NCBI RefSeq assembly: GCF_003144325.1
Contig: NZ_PENS01000004.1
Location: forward strand, 124,001-188,000
Reading direction: 5' to 3'
DNA length: 64,000 nt
Source of the DNA: Proteus terrae
Lineage (GTDB): Bacteria > Pseudomonadota > Gammaproteobacteria > Enterobacterales > Enterobacteriaceae
Positions 9,725 to 19,313 of this stretch are shown in pieces; the first letter of the stretch is position 1; each line of letters opens with the position of its first letter. Made by a program: the position numbers and the translations under genes. The notes under the pieces were generated by a model. It ran no database searches. It worked only from the letters and a program-made list of their open reading frames with translations, and had not been told where the DNA came from.

Positions 9725-11170
9725 ATGGATAACAAACAGCAGTACTTAGATATCGCAGCCGGGCAAGGAGAAAAAGTGCCCTCTCGTATAGTGGCTTTCC
9801 CTGCACAGCCACTAAACTATGCGCTTATTGAACAACGCCTAGAAGAACAAACCGATTACACTGATGGTGAGATAAATTATCTAAGTGAAAATATTGATGA
9901 CGGTTTTTTCTATCGCTGCCAGCATGGTGATGCCGAGTTACATTTTTTCGTTTGTCTTTACCCTCGTGATGAAGATTACGAAATACGCCCAATGTATTCG
10001 ACTGACGAACTCACACCACAACTATTGGCACATGCGAATGCGACAACTCAAGATTTATTATTAGAAACACTCTTTACTGAAGCCTTGCATCCTTTGGCAA
10101 GTTATCGCCATCAACTGAACTTTCTCAATATCATTGCACCTGAAATGGTCTTAGCATTAGATGAATCAGCGGCAGGTAAGGCATTAACGCCTGAGTGGAT
10201 ACGCTTTCAATTAGAGACCCCAGATCTCTATCCCGAAGTAGAAAGCTTATATGTTATTCATGCTGTCTATGACACAGAAAATGACCCACCAACCATGTTC
10301 TGGTTTCACACTCATGGATTAGCGCGCTGTGGCTTAACCGAAGTCGATTTAGTTATTCCCAGTATGCTTGAGTCTTACTATGGTATTCCTGATCTCTTCC
10401 GCTGCTTTGTTAACAATAGTATTAATCATCGCCAAATTGAATTTGGTGAACCGATGCTTTGTGGCCAAACATCATCAGGATTGGAGTATCTTGTCGCATT
10501 ACCTTTTGAAGAAGGTATCCGCCATGTCAATCAATCAACACCACTTGAAAACCTTAGACCTTTAGAGGAAATGCGTTATGACACGGAAGGCGCACCAAAT
10601 GGTATTTTCTTGGGTGATTTAGCTGATCGTGATGAATACCATCAACATCCTTCTTCTATGCTATTTAGAACCAATGAAGAAAACCCTGTTTTAGAAACCT
10701 TCTTTAGAGGTTATGAAGAACAACAAGCGATGATGCTACTGCGCAGTAATGAAGAAACCTACGAGATGTCTGAAAAAGCCAAGCGACGCTGGGAATACTT
10801 CGTTTCTATGTTTGATAACTACAATCAACCGCCTGTTGAGAAAAAAAGTGGTTTTCTCTCTAAGTTATTAGGAAAAGACAAAACTGAAGAGACCGAAAAC
10901 CCTTGGCAGTTTATGATCAAGTTTGGCATTCCTTATGGTGAAGGGGAAGAAAAAGAACTAGAGCATATGTGGTTCGTGCCACAGTCTAGAGATGGAGACA
11001 CGATTTATGCAAAATTACTCAACGTGCCATTTTATGTTGAGGATATGCAAGAAGGTGAAACCTATCCTATCAACACTGCACTAATAACAGATTGGGTCGT
11101 TTCATACGAAGCTGATAGTTATACCCCTAATAATATTTACCAACTTTTTAGCCACCAGCAAACCCACTAA
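9725..11170 (+). CDS. DUF4026 / DUF2314 domain protein
   Basis: A 481-residue cytosolic protein of unknown function. The N-terminal two thirds resemble DUF4026 (acidic, with FWFHTHGLARCGL at about residue 196). The last about 80 residues look like DUF2314: an EHMWF segment, LLNVPFYVEDMQEGETY, and ITDWVV. A lysine-rich linker (EKKSGFLSKLLGKDK) joins the parts. The upstream in-frame start at 9671 lacks a ribosome site; ATG 9725 follows GAGTGA. Stands alone between terminators. Such proteins sometimes sit near immunity or stress genes, but nothing here supports a role. Confidence 0.75.
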   Translation: MDNKQQYLDIAAGQGEKVPSRIVAFPAQPLNYALIEQRLEEQTDYTDGEINYLSENIDDGFFYRCQHGDAELHFFVCLYPRDEDYEIRPMYSTDELTPQLLAHANATTQDLLLETLFTEALHPLASYRHQLNFLNIIAPEMVLALDESAAGKALTPEWIRFQLETPDLYPEVESLYVIHAVYDTENDPPTMFWFHTHGLARCGLTEVDLVIPSMLESYYGIPDLFRCFVNNSINHRQIEFGEPMLCGQTSSGLEYLVALPFEEGIRHVNQSTPLENLRPLEEMRYDTEGAPNGIFLGDLADRDEYHQHPSSMLFRTNEENPVLETFFRGYEEQQAMMLLRSNEETYEMSEKAKRRWEYFVSMFDNYNQPPVEKKSGFLSKLLGKDKTEETENPWQFMIKFGIPYGEGEEKELEHMWFVPQSRDGDTIYAKLLNVPFYVEDMQEGETYPINTALITDWVVSYEADSYTPNNIYQLFSHQQTH

Positions 11171-11191
11171 TTAGCGGGTATTCACCATGAC

Positions 11192-11222
11192 AACGTGAGC
11201 TTTTTACTTAAGCTCGCGTTCT
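11192..11222 (+). terminator. Terminator after the DUF4026 gene
   Basis: AACGTGAGCTT and AAGCTCGCGTT pair with one mismatch around a short loop, followed by TCTTC rather than a clean T-run. Confidence 0.7.
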
Positions 11223-11380
11223 TCATATTCTTGAAATCTACTTTTATATTATTACCCGTTAACATTATTAACTGATTGTTATTTTGTTGCTACGTTGACA
11301 TTTCAACTCTTCACATTTTGTTTTTGTCTAGTAACAGATAAGGTAAACAGCCTATTTTCATCCCAATATCTTTTCTCTGG

Positions 11381-11394
11381 TTGATTTAAATCAA
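11381..11394. promoter_or_regulatory. FNR site upstream of feoABC
   Basis: TTGATTTAAATCAA is an exact match to the FNR consensus TTGATNNNNATCAA. Anaerobic activation of feo by FNR is known in E. coli. It lies about 175 bases before feoA. Apart from this and the Fur-like site, the 11223-11567 gap shows only AT-rich sequence. Confidence 0.88.
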
Positions 11395-11435
11395 GTGCAG
11401 ATAAGCACAGACTAGGCTAAATTATACCCAATAAG

Positions 11436-11454
11436 GATAATTATAATTCTCATT
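11436..11454. promoter_or_regulatory. Fur-box-like sequence upstream of feoABC
   Basis: GATAATTATAATTCTCATT matches 11 of the first 12 positions of the Fur consensus and is weaker in its right part. A second loosely similar stretch (AATAATTATCAGTATCATT) lies at about 11515-11535. Iron repression of feo by Fur is well established in enterobacteria. Confidence 0.68.
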
Positions 11455-11567
11455 AGCATTAAAAATATTTATTATAATTATCCTGACTATTATTGTGTGA
11501 ATTCTCATACGTGTTAATAATTATCAGTATCATTATTTTTTGTATCAATATTCGTGGAAGGACGATT

Positions 11568-11804
11568 ATGTCTCTGATCCCAAATCACAGTTATAAAATC
11601 TTGAGCTACTCACCTCAGATTAGCCCTGCATACAGACAGAAACTATTATCTTTAGGTATGTTACCTGGCGCTGTGTTTAACGTTATTCGTATCGCACCAC
11701 TGGGTGATCCTATTCAAATAGAAACGCACCGAGTGTCCCTAATTTTGAGAAAAAAAGATCTCGCACTCATTAATCTTAGCGAAGTGGTTCATAACGAAAA
11801 ATAA
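11568..11804 (+). CDS. feoA: Ferrous iron transport protein FeoA
   Basis: Small SH3-like cytosolic partner of FeoB, needed for Fe(II) import. 78 residues; typical [24 protein letters not shown] and [11 protein letters not shown] segments. The open frame reaches back to 11493 but would place a start in the promoter region; the ATG at 11568 has GGAAGGACG upstream and gives the family length. First gene of feoABC. Confidence 0.95.
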   Translation: MSLIPNHSYKILSYSPQISPAYRQKLLSLGMLPGAVFNVIRIAPLGDPIQIETHRVSLILRKKDLALINLSEVVHNEK

Positions 11805-11852
11805 TCGTTATTTCTCATTCAACCTGGCAAGACAACTATTGGCATCACTATT

Positions 11853-14180
11853 ATGACTCCTCTCACTATAGGCCTTATCGGTAATCCCAATGCCGGTAAA
11901 ACAACACTCTTTAATCAGTTAACAGGCTCTCGTCAGCGTGTGGGTAACTGGGCAGGTGTAACGGTTGAACGCAAAGTTGGTCGTTTCACAACTGCAAATC
12001 ATAAAATTGAGCTCGTCGATTTACCCGGGACTTACTCTTTAACGACAATTTCAGAACAGACATCTCTTGATGAGCAAATTGCCTGCCATTTCATTTTAAG
12101 TAATGAAGCAGACATGCTGATTAACGTGGTTGATGCATCAAACCTTGAGCGTAACCTCTATTTGACCTTGCAACTGCTTGAGCTTGGCATTCCATGTATT
12201 GTGGCATTAAACATGCTCGATATTGCAGAACACCAAGATATGCAAATTGATATCAACGCACTTTCAGAGCAACTGGGTTGCCCTGTTATTCCAATGGTTT
12301 CAACCAAAGCATCTGGTATTGATAAACTCAAAGAAGCTATTGATACCTTCCCTGCTGAAAAGAAAAAACCACAAGAATTACTGACTTCTTACCCACTATG
12401 GCTATTAAATGAAGTCGAGACACTTGCTGAAAAAATTAATCATGATGAGTTTAATTTACAGCAACGTCGTTGGATGGCATTACAGTGTTTAGAAGGGGAT
12501 ATCTATACCCATCAACGCGCTCAAGTCACCAGTGAAGATATCAAAGCCATTCGTCAACGAATTCAAGACGAACATAATAATGAGCCAGAATTAGTCATTG
12601 CTGATGCCCGTTATCAAAATATTGAGCGCATCTGTCATGCTGTGATTAATATGGAGTCCATTAAGCCCAATCTCCTGACACAAAATATCGATAAAGTGAT
12701 ATTAAACCGTTGGTTAGGCGTGCCTATCTTCCTATTTGTCATGTATTTAATGTTCGTACTCGCAATTAATATCGGTGGTGCATTACAACCTGCTTTTGAA
12801 GGTGGCTCTGAAGCTATCTTTATTCATGGTATTCAATGGATTGGCGCAACTTTTAGCTTCCCTGAATGGCTGACAATTTTCCTTGCTCAAGGTGTCGGTG
12901 GTGGTATCAATACAGTTCTTCCATTAGTGCCACAAATCGGGATGATGTATCTCTTTTTATCTATCCTTGAAGACTCGGGTTATATGGCTCGTGCTGCGTT
13001 TGTTATGGATAGATTGATGCAGGCTCTGGGTTTACCCGGCAAATCATTCGTACCACTGATTGTCGGCTTTGGTTGTAACGTACCTTCTATTATGGGTGCG
13101 CGTACTCTTGATGCACCAAGAGAACGATTAATCACGGTATTAATGGCACCGTTTATGTCTTGTGGTGCTCGTTTAGCTATCTTCGCGGTATTTGCGGCAG
13201 CCTTCTTTGGTAAAAACGGTGCGAGTGTTGTTTTCTCACTTTATCTTCTTGGTATTGTGGTTGCTATCCTCACCGGCTTACTACTAAAACACACCATTAT
13301 GCGCGGTGAAGCGTCACCTTTCGTGATGGAACTGCCTGTTTATCACGTTCCTCACCTAAAAACGTTACTCATGCAAACATGGCAACGTCTAAAAGGTTTC
13401 GTTGTACGAGCTGGTAAAGTCATCATTATTGCGAGTATGTTTATTGGTGCGCTAAATAGCTTTACCTTCTCTGGTAAACCTGCAGATAACATCAATGATT
13501 CTGCATTAGCGTCTGTCAGTAAAGTGATCACACCATTACTGCAACCTATTGGTGTTCACAATGATAACTGGCAAGCAACGGTTGGTTTAGTTACTGGTGC
13601 GATGGCAAAAGAAGTGGTTGTGGGAACATTAAATACCCTCTATACCGCAGAAAGCATTGTTAATGAGCCATTTGATCCTGAAGAATTCGACCTATGGGGA
13701 GAAATTGGTGATGCCTTTGGTGAAACATGGGATAGCTTAAAAGAGACCTTCACTTTAGCTGCACTTTCTAACCCAATTGAAGCTAGTAAAGGTGATGGTG
13801 AAATGGATACTGGCACAATGGGAACCATGGGTGCTAAATTTGGCTCAGGCATTGCAGCTTATAGCTACTTAATCTTTGTTTTACTGTATGTACCTTGTGT
13901 TTCAGTAATGGGTGCTATCGCTCGTGAAACCAGTCGTGGCTGGATGACCTTCTCTATTCTTTGGGGATTAAATATTGCTTACTCACTGGCTGCGCTGTTC
14001 TATCAAACCGCAACCTTTAGCGAGCATCCACAAAGCAGTACAATCACCATTGCTGCGGTTGTTATATTTAACTTAGTTCTATTTATCTTGTTGCGTAATG
14101 CTCGTAATCGTCTAACAATTAACTTAAGCAATAAGCCATCATTGGCTAAACAATGTTGTTCAAAAGGTAGCTGTCACTAA
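11853..14180 (+). CDS. feoB: Ferrous iron transporter FeoB
   Basis: Main Fe(II) permease of the inner membrane, with a cytosolic GTPase domain. 775 residues. G1 is GNPNAGKTT (about residues 10-18), G3 is DLPGTYSL, and G4 is NMLD. The membrane part begins at about residue 290 and has the two Gate motifs, including GFGCNVPSIMGART. The C-terminus ends in a Cys pair (QCCSKGSCH). It lies between feoA and feoC in the standard order. Confidence 0.98.
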   Translation: MTPLTIGLIGNPNAGKTTLFNQLTGSRQRVGNWAGVTVERKVGRFTTANHKIELVDLPGTYSLTTISEQTSLDEQIACHFILSNEADMLINVVDASNLERNLYLTLQLLELGIPCIVALNMLDIAEHQDMQIDINALSEQLGCPVIPMVSTKASGIDKLKEAIDTFPAEKKKPQELLTSYPLWLLNEVETLAEKINHDEFNLQQRRWMALQCLEGDIYTHQRAQVTSEDIKAIRQRIQDEHNNEPELVIADARYQNIERICHAVINMESIKPNLLTQNIDKVILNRWLGVPIFLFVMYLMFVLAINIGGALQPAFEGGSEAIFIHGIQWIGATFSFPEWLTIFLAQGVGGGINTVLPLVPQIGMMYLFLSILEDSGYMARAAFVMDRLMQALGLPGKSFVPLIVGFGCNVPSIMGARTLDAPRERLITVLMAPFMSCGARLAIFAVFAAAFFGKNGASVVFSLYLLGIVVAILTGLLLKHTIMRGEASPFVMELPVYHVPHLKTLLMQTWQRLKGFVVRAGKVIIIASMFIGALNSFTFSGKPADNINDSALASVSKVITPLLQPIGVHNDNWQATVGLVTGAMAKEVVVGTLNTLYTAESIVNEPFDPEEFDLWGEIGDAFGETWDSLKETFTLAALSNPIEASKGDGEMDTGTMGTMGAKFGSGIAAYSYLIFVLLYVPCVSVMGAIARETSRGWMTFSILWGLNIAYSLAALFYQTATFSEHPQSSTITIAAVVIFNLVLFILLRNARNRLTINLSNKPSLAKQCCSKGSCH

Positions 14181-14199
14181 GTGACAAAGGAAAAGTAAG

Positions 14200-14430
14200 A
14201 TGGCCAGTTTGATAGAAGTACGTGATTGTATCGCCCTTAATGGTCGAGCCGATGCCCGTCTTATCAGCCATCAACTCAATATGCCTGAACCGTTGGTGCA
14301 AGCAATGTTAGAGCGGCTCACATTGATGGGGAAGCTTCAAGAAGTCGATGTTGAAGATTGTCTTACGGGCAGCTGTAAAAGTTGCCCAGAAGCCACGGCC
14401 TGCCAGACAAAGCTTTATCAAATAGTCTAA
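14200..14430 (+). CDS. feoC: FeoC, Fe-S type winged-helix partner of FeoB
   Basis: 76-residue winged-helix protein that in related bacteria protects FeoB from FtsH and may sense redox state. The helix-turn-helix part (ADARLISHQLNMPEPLVQAML) is followed by a cysteine cluster DCLTGSCKSCPEATAC, which has the spacing expected for an Fe-S ligand set. Last gene of the feo operon; a terminator follows. Confidence 0.95.
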   Translation: MASLIEVRDCIALNGRADARLISHQLNMPEPLVQAMLERLTLMGKLQEVDVEDCLTGSCKSCPEATACQTKLYQIV

Positions 14431-14452
14431 CAAATTGATAAATACCATCATG

Positions 14453-14486
14453 AAAATCCCTTACTTTATGTAGGGGATTTTTTTTA
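14453..14486 (+). terminator. Rho-independent terminator of feoABC
   Basis: AAAATCCC and GGGGATTTT arms around a short imperfect stem (TAC/GTA), followed by eight T residues. Confidence 0.9.
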
Positions 14487-14616
14487 TCTAATGCGCAAGA
14501 TGAATCATTTTCATCTTCCTATTTAATGATTTACTTTCCTAACTATCACGGCATAATCCATTAACTATAGACGTAAAGACGTCTATTTAATTTCACTTTA
14601 TAAGAATATAAAAATT

Positions 14617-15075
14617 ATGCCAATAACTGAATTTTCATCAACGATCACCACAGGCGAGCAAGGCAGATTACAAATGCAATGCGCGTCGCGCCAATTTCAA
14701 TTTTTACTTGATGAACCTGTATCACTGGGAGGTAAAGACAGTGCAATGAACCCTGTGGAAGCACTATTAGGTACGCTAGGTGCTTGTAAAGGTATCGTGG
14801 CAAAAAGCTTTGCACGTATGCACCAAATTAATCTTAAAAATATTCGCATTGAAGTCAGAGGCGAATTAGATACCGATGGTTTTACCGGAAAAAATAAAGA
14901 AGCCAAAATTGGTTTTAGCAAAATTACAACCGAGTTCTTTATTGAAGCAGATAATAGTGAGGAAGAGATCGCTGCATTTATCGCTTTTATTGAACGCACT
15001 TGCCCTGTTGCAGACACAATAAAAAATACACCGATCCTAGAAACGTCATTTCATCTCGAAAACGTACTCGCATAA
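14617..15075 (+). CDS. OsmC-family protein (copy 1)
   Basis: 152-residue cytosolic protein of the OsmC/Ohr superfamily, whose members reduce organic or fatty-acid peroxides using two cysteines. Both are present, in TLGACKGIVAKSF (about residue 53) and ERTCPVADTI (about residue 129). The family helix starts at PVEALLGTLGAC. It belongs to the general OsmC-like group, not to OsmC or Ohr proper, so the actual substrate is uncertain. A close paralogue lies about 190 bases downstream. Confidence 0.85.
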   Translation: MPITEFSSTITTGEQGRLQMQCASRQFQFLLDEPVSLGGKDSAMNPVEALLGTLGACKGIVAKSFARMHQINLKNIRIEVRGELDTDGFTGKNKEAKIGFSKITTEFFIEADNSEEEIAAFIAFIERTCPVADTIKNTPILETSFHLENVLA

Positions 15076-15087
15076 TCATGTAGTTAT

Positions 15088-15112
15088 TGCTGCCCTTAAT
15101 AAAGGGGCAGCA
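15088..15112 (+). terminator. Hairpin between the two OsmC-like genes
   Basis: TGCTGCCC and GGGCAGCA form an 8-bp stem, followed by TTATTA. It probably ends transcription of copy 1, so each paralogue would have its own promoter. Confidence 0.75.
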
Positions 15113-15265
15113 TTATTACAGCTGACATAAAATAAGAATTAACTTTATCGAAAAATGCGCTCTAAACTCGTTATTTTTAGACTATGACCTACGCTTAATT
15201 GGCATGATAAGTAATATCACTTATTGGGTGATAAAAATAACATTCCCTTTTTAAAGGATAATATT

Positions 15266-15712
15266 ATGCCAATTATTGAGTTTTCATCTGTTATCACTAA
15301 TGACGCATCTTCTCCCTTACAAATGCAATGTGCTTCACGACAATTTACGTTAATTGTTGATGAGCCAGTTGCTTATGGGGGGGAAGACAGTGGCGTTAAT
15401 CCAATTGAAGCGTTACTCGCCTCAATTGGCGCCTGTAAAGGAATTGTTGCTAAGAGTTTTGCACGGCTTCACCGTATTAACCTTAAAAATATCCGTATTG
15501 AGATGAAAGGTGAGATCGACCCTGATGGATATATGGGAAAGAATAAGCGTGTAAAAATCGGTTTAAGTCGTATTTCAACACATTACTTTATTCAAGCTGA
15601 TAATACAAAAGAGGAAATACAGACATTTATTGATTTTATTGAACACACTTGCCCACTTTCTGACACCATCAAAAATGCCCCCACGTTTCATACTTCTATT
15701 GACATTGGATAA
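15266..15712 (+). CDS. OsmC-family protein (copy 2, tandem paralogue)
   Basis: 148 residues, clearly a tandem copy of the preceding gene: both share MPI-EFSS-IT, LQMQCASRQF, GACKGIVAKSFAR and INLKNIRIE. The two redox cysteines are kept (ASIGACKG and EHTCPLSDTI). The in-frame start at 15224 is not needed: ATG 15266 follows AAAGGATAATATT and aligns with copy 1. The two have drifted mainly in the middle and at the C-terminus, which suggests that both are under selection. Confidence 0.85.
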   Translation: MPIIEFSSVITNDASSPLQMQCASRQFTLIVDEPVAYGGEDSGVNPIEALLASIGACKGIVAKSFARLHRINLKNIRIEMKGEIDPDGYMGKNKRVKIGLSRISTHYFIQADNTKEEIQTFIDFIEHTCPLSDTIKNAPTFHTSIDIG

Positions 15713-15727
15713 ATAACATCAGCATAA

Positions 15728-15759
15728 AAAGATCTGCCCTTATAAAAAGACAGATCTTT
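15728..15759. terminator. Bidirectional terminator between OsmC copy 2 and bioH
   Basis: AAAGATCTG and CAGATCTTT form a perfect 9-bp stem with a 14-base loop. It sits between convergent genes. Confidence 0.82.
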
Positions 15760-15767
15760 GAAGATAA

Positions 15768-16541
15768 TTATAACGTTATCTCACAACCCTCAATTAACGC
15801 TTGAGTAAATTCATCTGGATGTGAAATAAATGGCGCATGAGCTGCATTACGGAAAATAACAGAAGGTGAATGTGGATAAATAGCATCTAATAATCCAGCC
15901 ACTTTCCGAGGAACTAAACCATCTAAATAGCCGTAAAAACGAATAAAAGGACAATTCAACGTTTTTAACTCTTCTCGTAAATCCTCAGTACGCAAAATTT
16001 CTAGTCCGCCATTAAGTACTTCGACAGAAGGCAGTGGTTGCTCTAATACTACTGACTTTAATGCCTTCATATCTTCACGCGCACTTTGCGTACCTAATGT
16101 TTGCAGTGCTAAAAAACGCTCAACTGTGCGATGAAAATTCTCGTTTAACTGCTGCTCAAACCCTTTTAACACTTCAGATTTGATACCCGGCCAATCCCCA
16201 TGAGCACCAAAACAAGGCGAAGAAGCCACCGTAATCAATGCTTGCACATTATTAGGATTATCTAATACAACACGGCTAGCGACTAATCCACCTAAAGACC
16301 ATCCTAACCAAATGGCATTATCGGGGGCTTTGGCAAAAACAATGTCCGCCATCTCTTTTAATGTGAGAACAGGAAAACCTTGGCTACGACCATATCCTGG
16401 GAGATCAACAAGATGCAGTGTAAAATGCGGGCTTAGTCGCGGTATTAATGATTGCCAGACCTCTGCATTCAATCCCCATCCGTGTAATAGCACAAGATGC
16501 GTTTTTCCTTCACCCATTGTCTGCCAATACAATTTGTTCAT
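15768..16541 (-). CDS. bioH: Pimeloyl-[acyl-carrier protein] methyl ester esterase BioH
   Basis: Removes the methyl group from pimeloyl-ACP methyl ester to release pimeloyl-ACP for biotin synthesis. Alpha/beta hydrolase: [15 protein letters not shown] oxyanion region, nucleophile elbow WLGWSLGG (Ser at about 81), and catalytic His in [10 protein letters not shown]. The middle ([26 protein letters not shown]) tracks E. coli BioH. The frame extends to 16577, but the ATG at 16541 matches the family start. It is divergent from gntX with only 37 bases between the starts. Confidence 0.95.
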   Translation of the reverse strand: MNKLYWQTMGEGKTHLVLLHGWGLNAEVWQSLIPRLSPHFTLHLVDLPGYGRSQGFPVLTLKEMADIVFAKAPDNAIWLGWSLGGLVASRVVLDNPNNVQALITVASSPCFGAHGDWPGIKSEVLKGFEQQLNENFHRTVERFLALQTLGTQSAREDMKALKSVVLEQPLPSVEVLNGGLEILRTEDLREELKTLNCPFIRFYGYLDGLVPRKVAGLLDAIYPHSPSVIFRNAAHAPFISHPDEFTQALIEGCEITL

Positions 16542-16578
16542 TGTTATGCTCTCTTCTCTTAGTACAGGGATTTTCATT

Positions 16579-17271
16579 ATGTGGATAACAATAGCAGGAT
16601 ATTGTTGGTTATGTCGCCAACCCTTACATTATGATACTAAAGGTATTTGTTCGAGTTGTATTCGACATTTACCTAAACAGCATAACCGCTGCCCATGCTG
16701 TTTACATCCCTCATCTCACTCTATGATGCTATGTGGGCGCTGCTTGCAATCGCCTCCATTATGGAAACAGATGTTGACGGTCACTGACTATAAACCGCCA
16801 TTAAATAAATTATTACACCTTTATAAATACCAACCTCGCCCTCAAATAGCTTTATGTCTTGCACGACTTTTTCTATTGCGATGGCTTTCACATCGGCGAG
16901 AAAATTTGGTGCAGAAACCTGACAGAATTATTAGCGTTCCTTCGCATCATCATCGCCGTTGGTCTAGAGGCTTTGAGCAAGTAGAAGCTATCGCTAAGCC
17001 TTTGGCAAGATGGCTAGATTGTGCTTATCAACCGGATACCCTGATAAGAACTCGTGCTACACTGGTGCAAACGCATCTTAATGCCAAACAAAGGCAACAA
17101 AATTTAAAGAATGCATTTGTATTAAATAACACAGTGTCGGTATCAGGGAAAAATCTGGCACTAATTGATGATGTTATCACTACAGGCGCGACATTAAAGA
17201 GTATTGTCCCCTTGTTATTTCGTGCGGGAGCACGCTCTGTTGAGGTATGGGCGATTTGCCGAACCTTGTAG
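16579..17271 (+). CDS. gntX: GntX/ComF family phosphoribosyltransferase-like protein
   Basis: 230-residue protein of the ComFC/GntX family. Zinc-type cysteine pairs at the start (CWLC, CSSC, CPCC, CGRC) are followed by a phosphoribosyltransferase fold with the PRPP motif [14 protein letters not shown] near the C-terminus. ComF relatives act in DNA uptake in competent bacteria; its role in enterobacteria is unclear, and the name gntX is historical. The bioH-gntX-nfuA order is as in E. coli. The frame is open further upstream, but that part lies over bioH. Confidence 0.9.
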   Translation: MWITIAGYCWLCRQPLHYDTKGICSSCIRHLPKQHNRCPCCLHPSSHSMMLCGRCLQSPPLWKQMLTVTDYKPPLNKLLHLYKYQPRPQIALCLARLFLLRWLSHRRENLVQKPDRIISVPSHHHRRWSRGFEQVEAIAKPLARWLDCAYQPDTLIRTRATLVQTHLNAKQRQQNLKNAFVLNNTVSVSGKNLALIDDVITTGATLKSIVPLLFRAGARSVEVWAICRTL

Positions 17272-17331
17272 TTAACCGCCAATTGGGCGTATGATAACCA
17301 ACCAGAACAGTCAACTATTGAGCAAGACGAT

Positions 17332-17910
17332 ATGATTATTATTACTGATGCCGCACAGGCGCATTTTGCCAAACTACTGGCTAACCAAGAACCCAACACC
17401 CAAATTCGTGTATTCGTTATCAATCCAGGTACACCTAATGCTGAATGTGGCGTTTCATACTGCCCACCTGATGCCGTAGAGCCAAACGATACTGAAATTA
17501 AGTTCGAAAAGCTTTCTGCTTATGTTGATGACATCAGCGCACCTTTCTTAGAAGATGCAGAAATTGACTTTGTCACTGACCAACTGGGCTCACAATTAAC
17601 GCTGAAAGCACCTAACGCAAAAATGCGTAAAGTCGATGCTGATGCACCGTTAATTGAACGCGTTGAATACATACTGCAATCACAAATTAACCCACAATTA
17701 GCCGGCCATGGTGGTCGCGTTAGTCTGATGGAAATCACTGAAGATGGTTATGCTATCTTACAATTTGGTGGTGGCTGTAACGGCTGTTCAATGATTGATG
17801 TCACCTTAAAAGATGGTATCGAAAAAGAGCTGTTAAACCTGTTCCCAGATGAATTGAAAGGTGTGAAAGATTTAACTGAACACCAACGTGGCGAACACTC
17901 CTACTACTGA
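17332..17910 (+). CDS. nfuA: Fe/S biogenesis protein NfuA
   Basis: Carrier that delivers [4Fe-4S] clusters to apoproteins, especially under oxidative stress or iron limitation. 192 residues: an N-terminal degenerate A-type domain ([16 protein letters not shown]) and a C-terminal Nfu domain with the cluster-binding CxxC in GGGCNGCSM (about residue 150). Follows gntX by 60 bases, the E. coli order. Terminator after the stop. Confidence 0.97.
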   Translation: MIIITDAAQAHFAKLLANQEPNTQIRVFVINPGTPNAECGVSYCPPDAVEPNDTEIKFEKLSAYVDDISAPFLEDAEIDFVTDQLGSQLTLKAPNAKMRKVDADAPLIERVEYILQSQINPQLAGHGGRVSLMEITEDGYAILQFGGGCNGCSMIDVTLKDGIEKELLNLFPDELKGVKDLTEHQRGEHSYY

Positions 17911-17923
17911 TCCCTCAGTATCA

Positions 17924-17966
17924 CATCCCCTATGATACTCACCTGCACTGATATCATGGGGGATTT
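17924..17966 (+). terminator. Terminator of nfuA
   Basis: CATCCCC-t-ATGATA pairs with TATCAT-g-GGGGAT in a stem of about 12 bp, with a T-rich tail. Confidence 0.82.
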
Positions 17967-17994
17967 GTTTATTAAAATAATCATTTACAAAGTG

Positions 17995-18022
17995 TAACGT
18001 CATCTTTACCTATTTGACGTTA
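17995..18022. repeat. Inverted repeat upstream of glpE
   Basis: TAACGTCA and TGACGTTA are perfect 8-base arms separated by 12 bases, about 70 bases before glpE. It could be an operator for a dimeric regulator. It does not match GlpR or CRP consensus sequences. Confidence 0.55.
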
Positions 18023-18089
18023 TGATAAATGTATCGTTCTCTCGCTCAGAACAAATAAATCAATTAACAATATAATAAATAAGACAATT

Positions 18090-18416
18090 ATGGATAAGTT
18101 TCAATTTCTCAGCATTGAACAAGCCTATCAATTCTGGACATCTCAATCAGCAATCTTAGTTGATGTTAGAGATCCTCAGAGTTACCGCATTGGTCATGCT
18201 ACCGGCGCATTTCATCTCACCAATGATACGCTAAACCAATTTTTACAAGATGCTGACTTTGATGTTCCTGTGATGGTGATGTGTTATCACGGTCATAGCA
18301 GCCAAGGCGCAGCTCAATATCTGGTCAATATGGGCTTTGAAACCGTTTATAGTATCAACGGGGGTTTTGAAGCATGGCTAAGAGAGTTTCCACAAGCGAT
18401 AACTTCTCTGCAATAA
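18090..18416 (+). CDS. glpE: Thiosulfate sulfurtransferase GlpE
   Basis: Single-domain rhodanese that transfers sulfur from thiosulfate to cyanide or thiols. 108 residues. The active-site loop [15 protein letters not shown] contains the catalytic Cys (about residue 66), and [20 protein letters not shown] is the rhodanese N-terminal signature. First of glpE-glpG-glpR, an arrangement kept in enterobacteria although GlpE has no clear link to glycerol 3-phosphate. Confidence 0.95.
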   Translation: MDKFQFLSIEQAYQFWTSQSAILVDVRDPQSYRIGHATGAFHLTNDTLNQFLQDADFDVPVMVMCYHGHSSQGAAQYLVNMGFETVYSINGGFEAWLREFPQAITSLQ

Positions 18417-18435
18417 CTACAGATGAGTTTTGTTA

Positions 18436-19275
18436 ATGATCCACATTATTACGCTTTCTAACCCTCAAGCAGCTGATTTGTTTGTCAATTATATGACAAC
18501 GAAAGGTGTGCGAATTCACACAAAAAATGAAAATCAGCAGATCTCACTTTGGTTAGAAGACCAACATCAGTTGGATATGGTTGAAAAAGAACTAAATACT
18601 TTTTTACGTGAGCCTTTTCACCCACGTTACCAAGCAGCAAGTTGGCAAACCGGAGATCCGAAAAATACGGGTATAAAATATCGCCCAGCCTTTTCGATAA
18701 AAAATATGGTGCAACGCTCAGGCCCATTAACGGTTCTGGTGGTCATTTTATGTATCCTTATTTTTATTTGGCAACAAGTAGTAGGCGATTATAACGTTAT
18801 GCTCCATTTGGCATGGCCTTATAAAGAGAGCCTGAACTTTGAAGTTTGGCGCTACATCACCCCTGCATTTGTTCACTTCTCACTCATGCACATCGCCTTT
18901 AACCTTGCGATGTGGTGGTATCTCGCAAGTCAAACAGAGCAGCGATTAGGTACGGGTAAATTATTTGTCATCATGCTCGTTTCTGCGCTCTTTAGTAATT
19001 GGGCACAATCACTGTTTACAGACTCTAATTTTGGTGGACTTTCTGGTGTTGTTTACGCATTAATTGGCTATGTAGGCTTAACAGGAATACGTAATCCAGA
19101 AAAAGGTATTGGTGTTCCAACAGGCTTAATCGGCTTTTCGATTTTGTGGATTGTTGCGGGTTACATGGGCGTTTTAGGTGACTCTATCGGAAATACTGCA
19201 CATTTTGCAGGCTTCCTTATCGGCTTATTGATGGCTTTGTGGGATAATCGACATCAATTATCTCGTAGATCATAA
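18436..19275 (+). CDS. glpG: Rhomboid intramembrane serine protease GlpG
   Basis: Inner-membrane protease with an N-terminal cytosolic domain (about residues 1-85) and six membrane helices. The catalytic serine is in GGLSGVVYALIGY and the histidine in NTAHFAGFLIG. HFSLMHIAFNLAMWWY matches the L1-TM2 region. A TTG start at 18430 would add two residues (ML, as in E. coli); ATG 18436 has better spacing from GATGAG. Lies between glpE and glpR. Confidence 0.95.
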   Translation: MIHIITLSNPQAADLFVNYMTTKGVRIHTKNENQQISLWLEDQHQLDMVEKELNTFLREPFHPRYQAASWQTGDPKNTGIKYRPAFSIKNMVQRSGPLTVLVVILCILIFIWQQVVGDYNVMLHLAWPYKESLNFEVWRYITPAFVHFSLMHIAFNLAMWWYLASQTEQRLGTGKLFVIMLVSALFSNWAQSLFTDSNFGGLSGVVYALIGYVGLTGIRNPEKGIGVPTGLIGFSILWIVAGYMGVLGDSIGNTAHFAGFLIGLLMALWDNRHQLSRRS

Positions 19276-19313
19276 TAAAATTAACATGATATTTTTAACA
19301 TTAGGGGATACCT

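Noticed and set aside
14697-15017. 106-residue minus-strand open frame
   Set aside because: Fully inside the OsmC-like copy 1 gene, with no family features; a coding shadow.
16312-16578. Upstream extension of the gntX frame
   Set aside because: It runs antisense over bioH and the GntX family starts at 16579.
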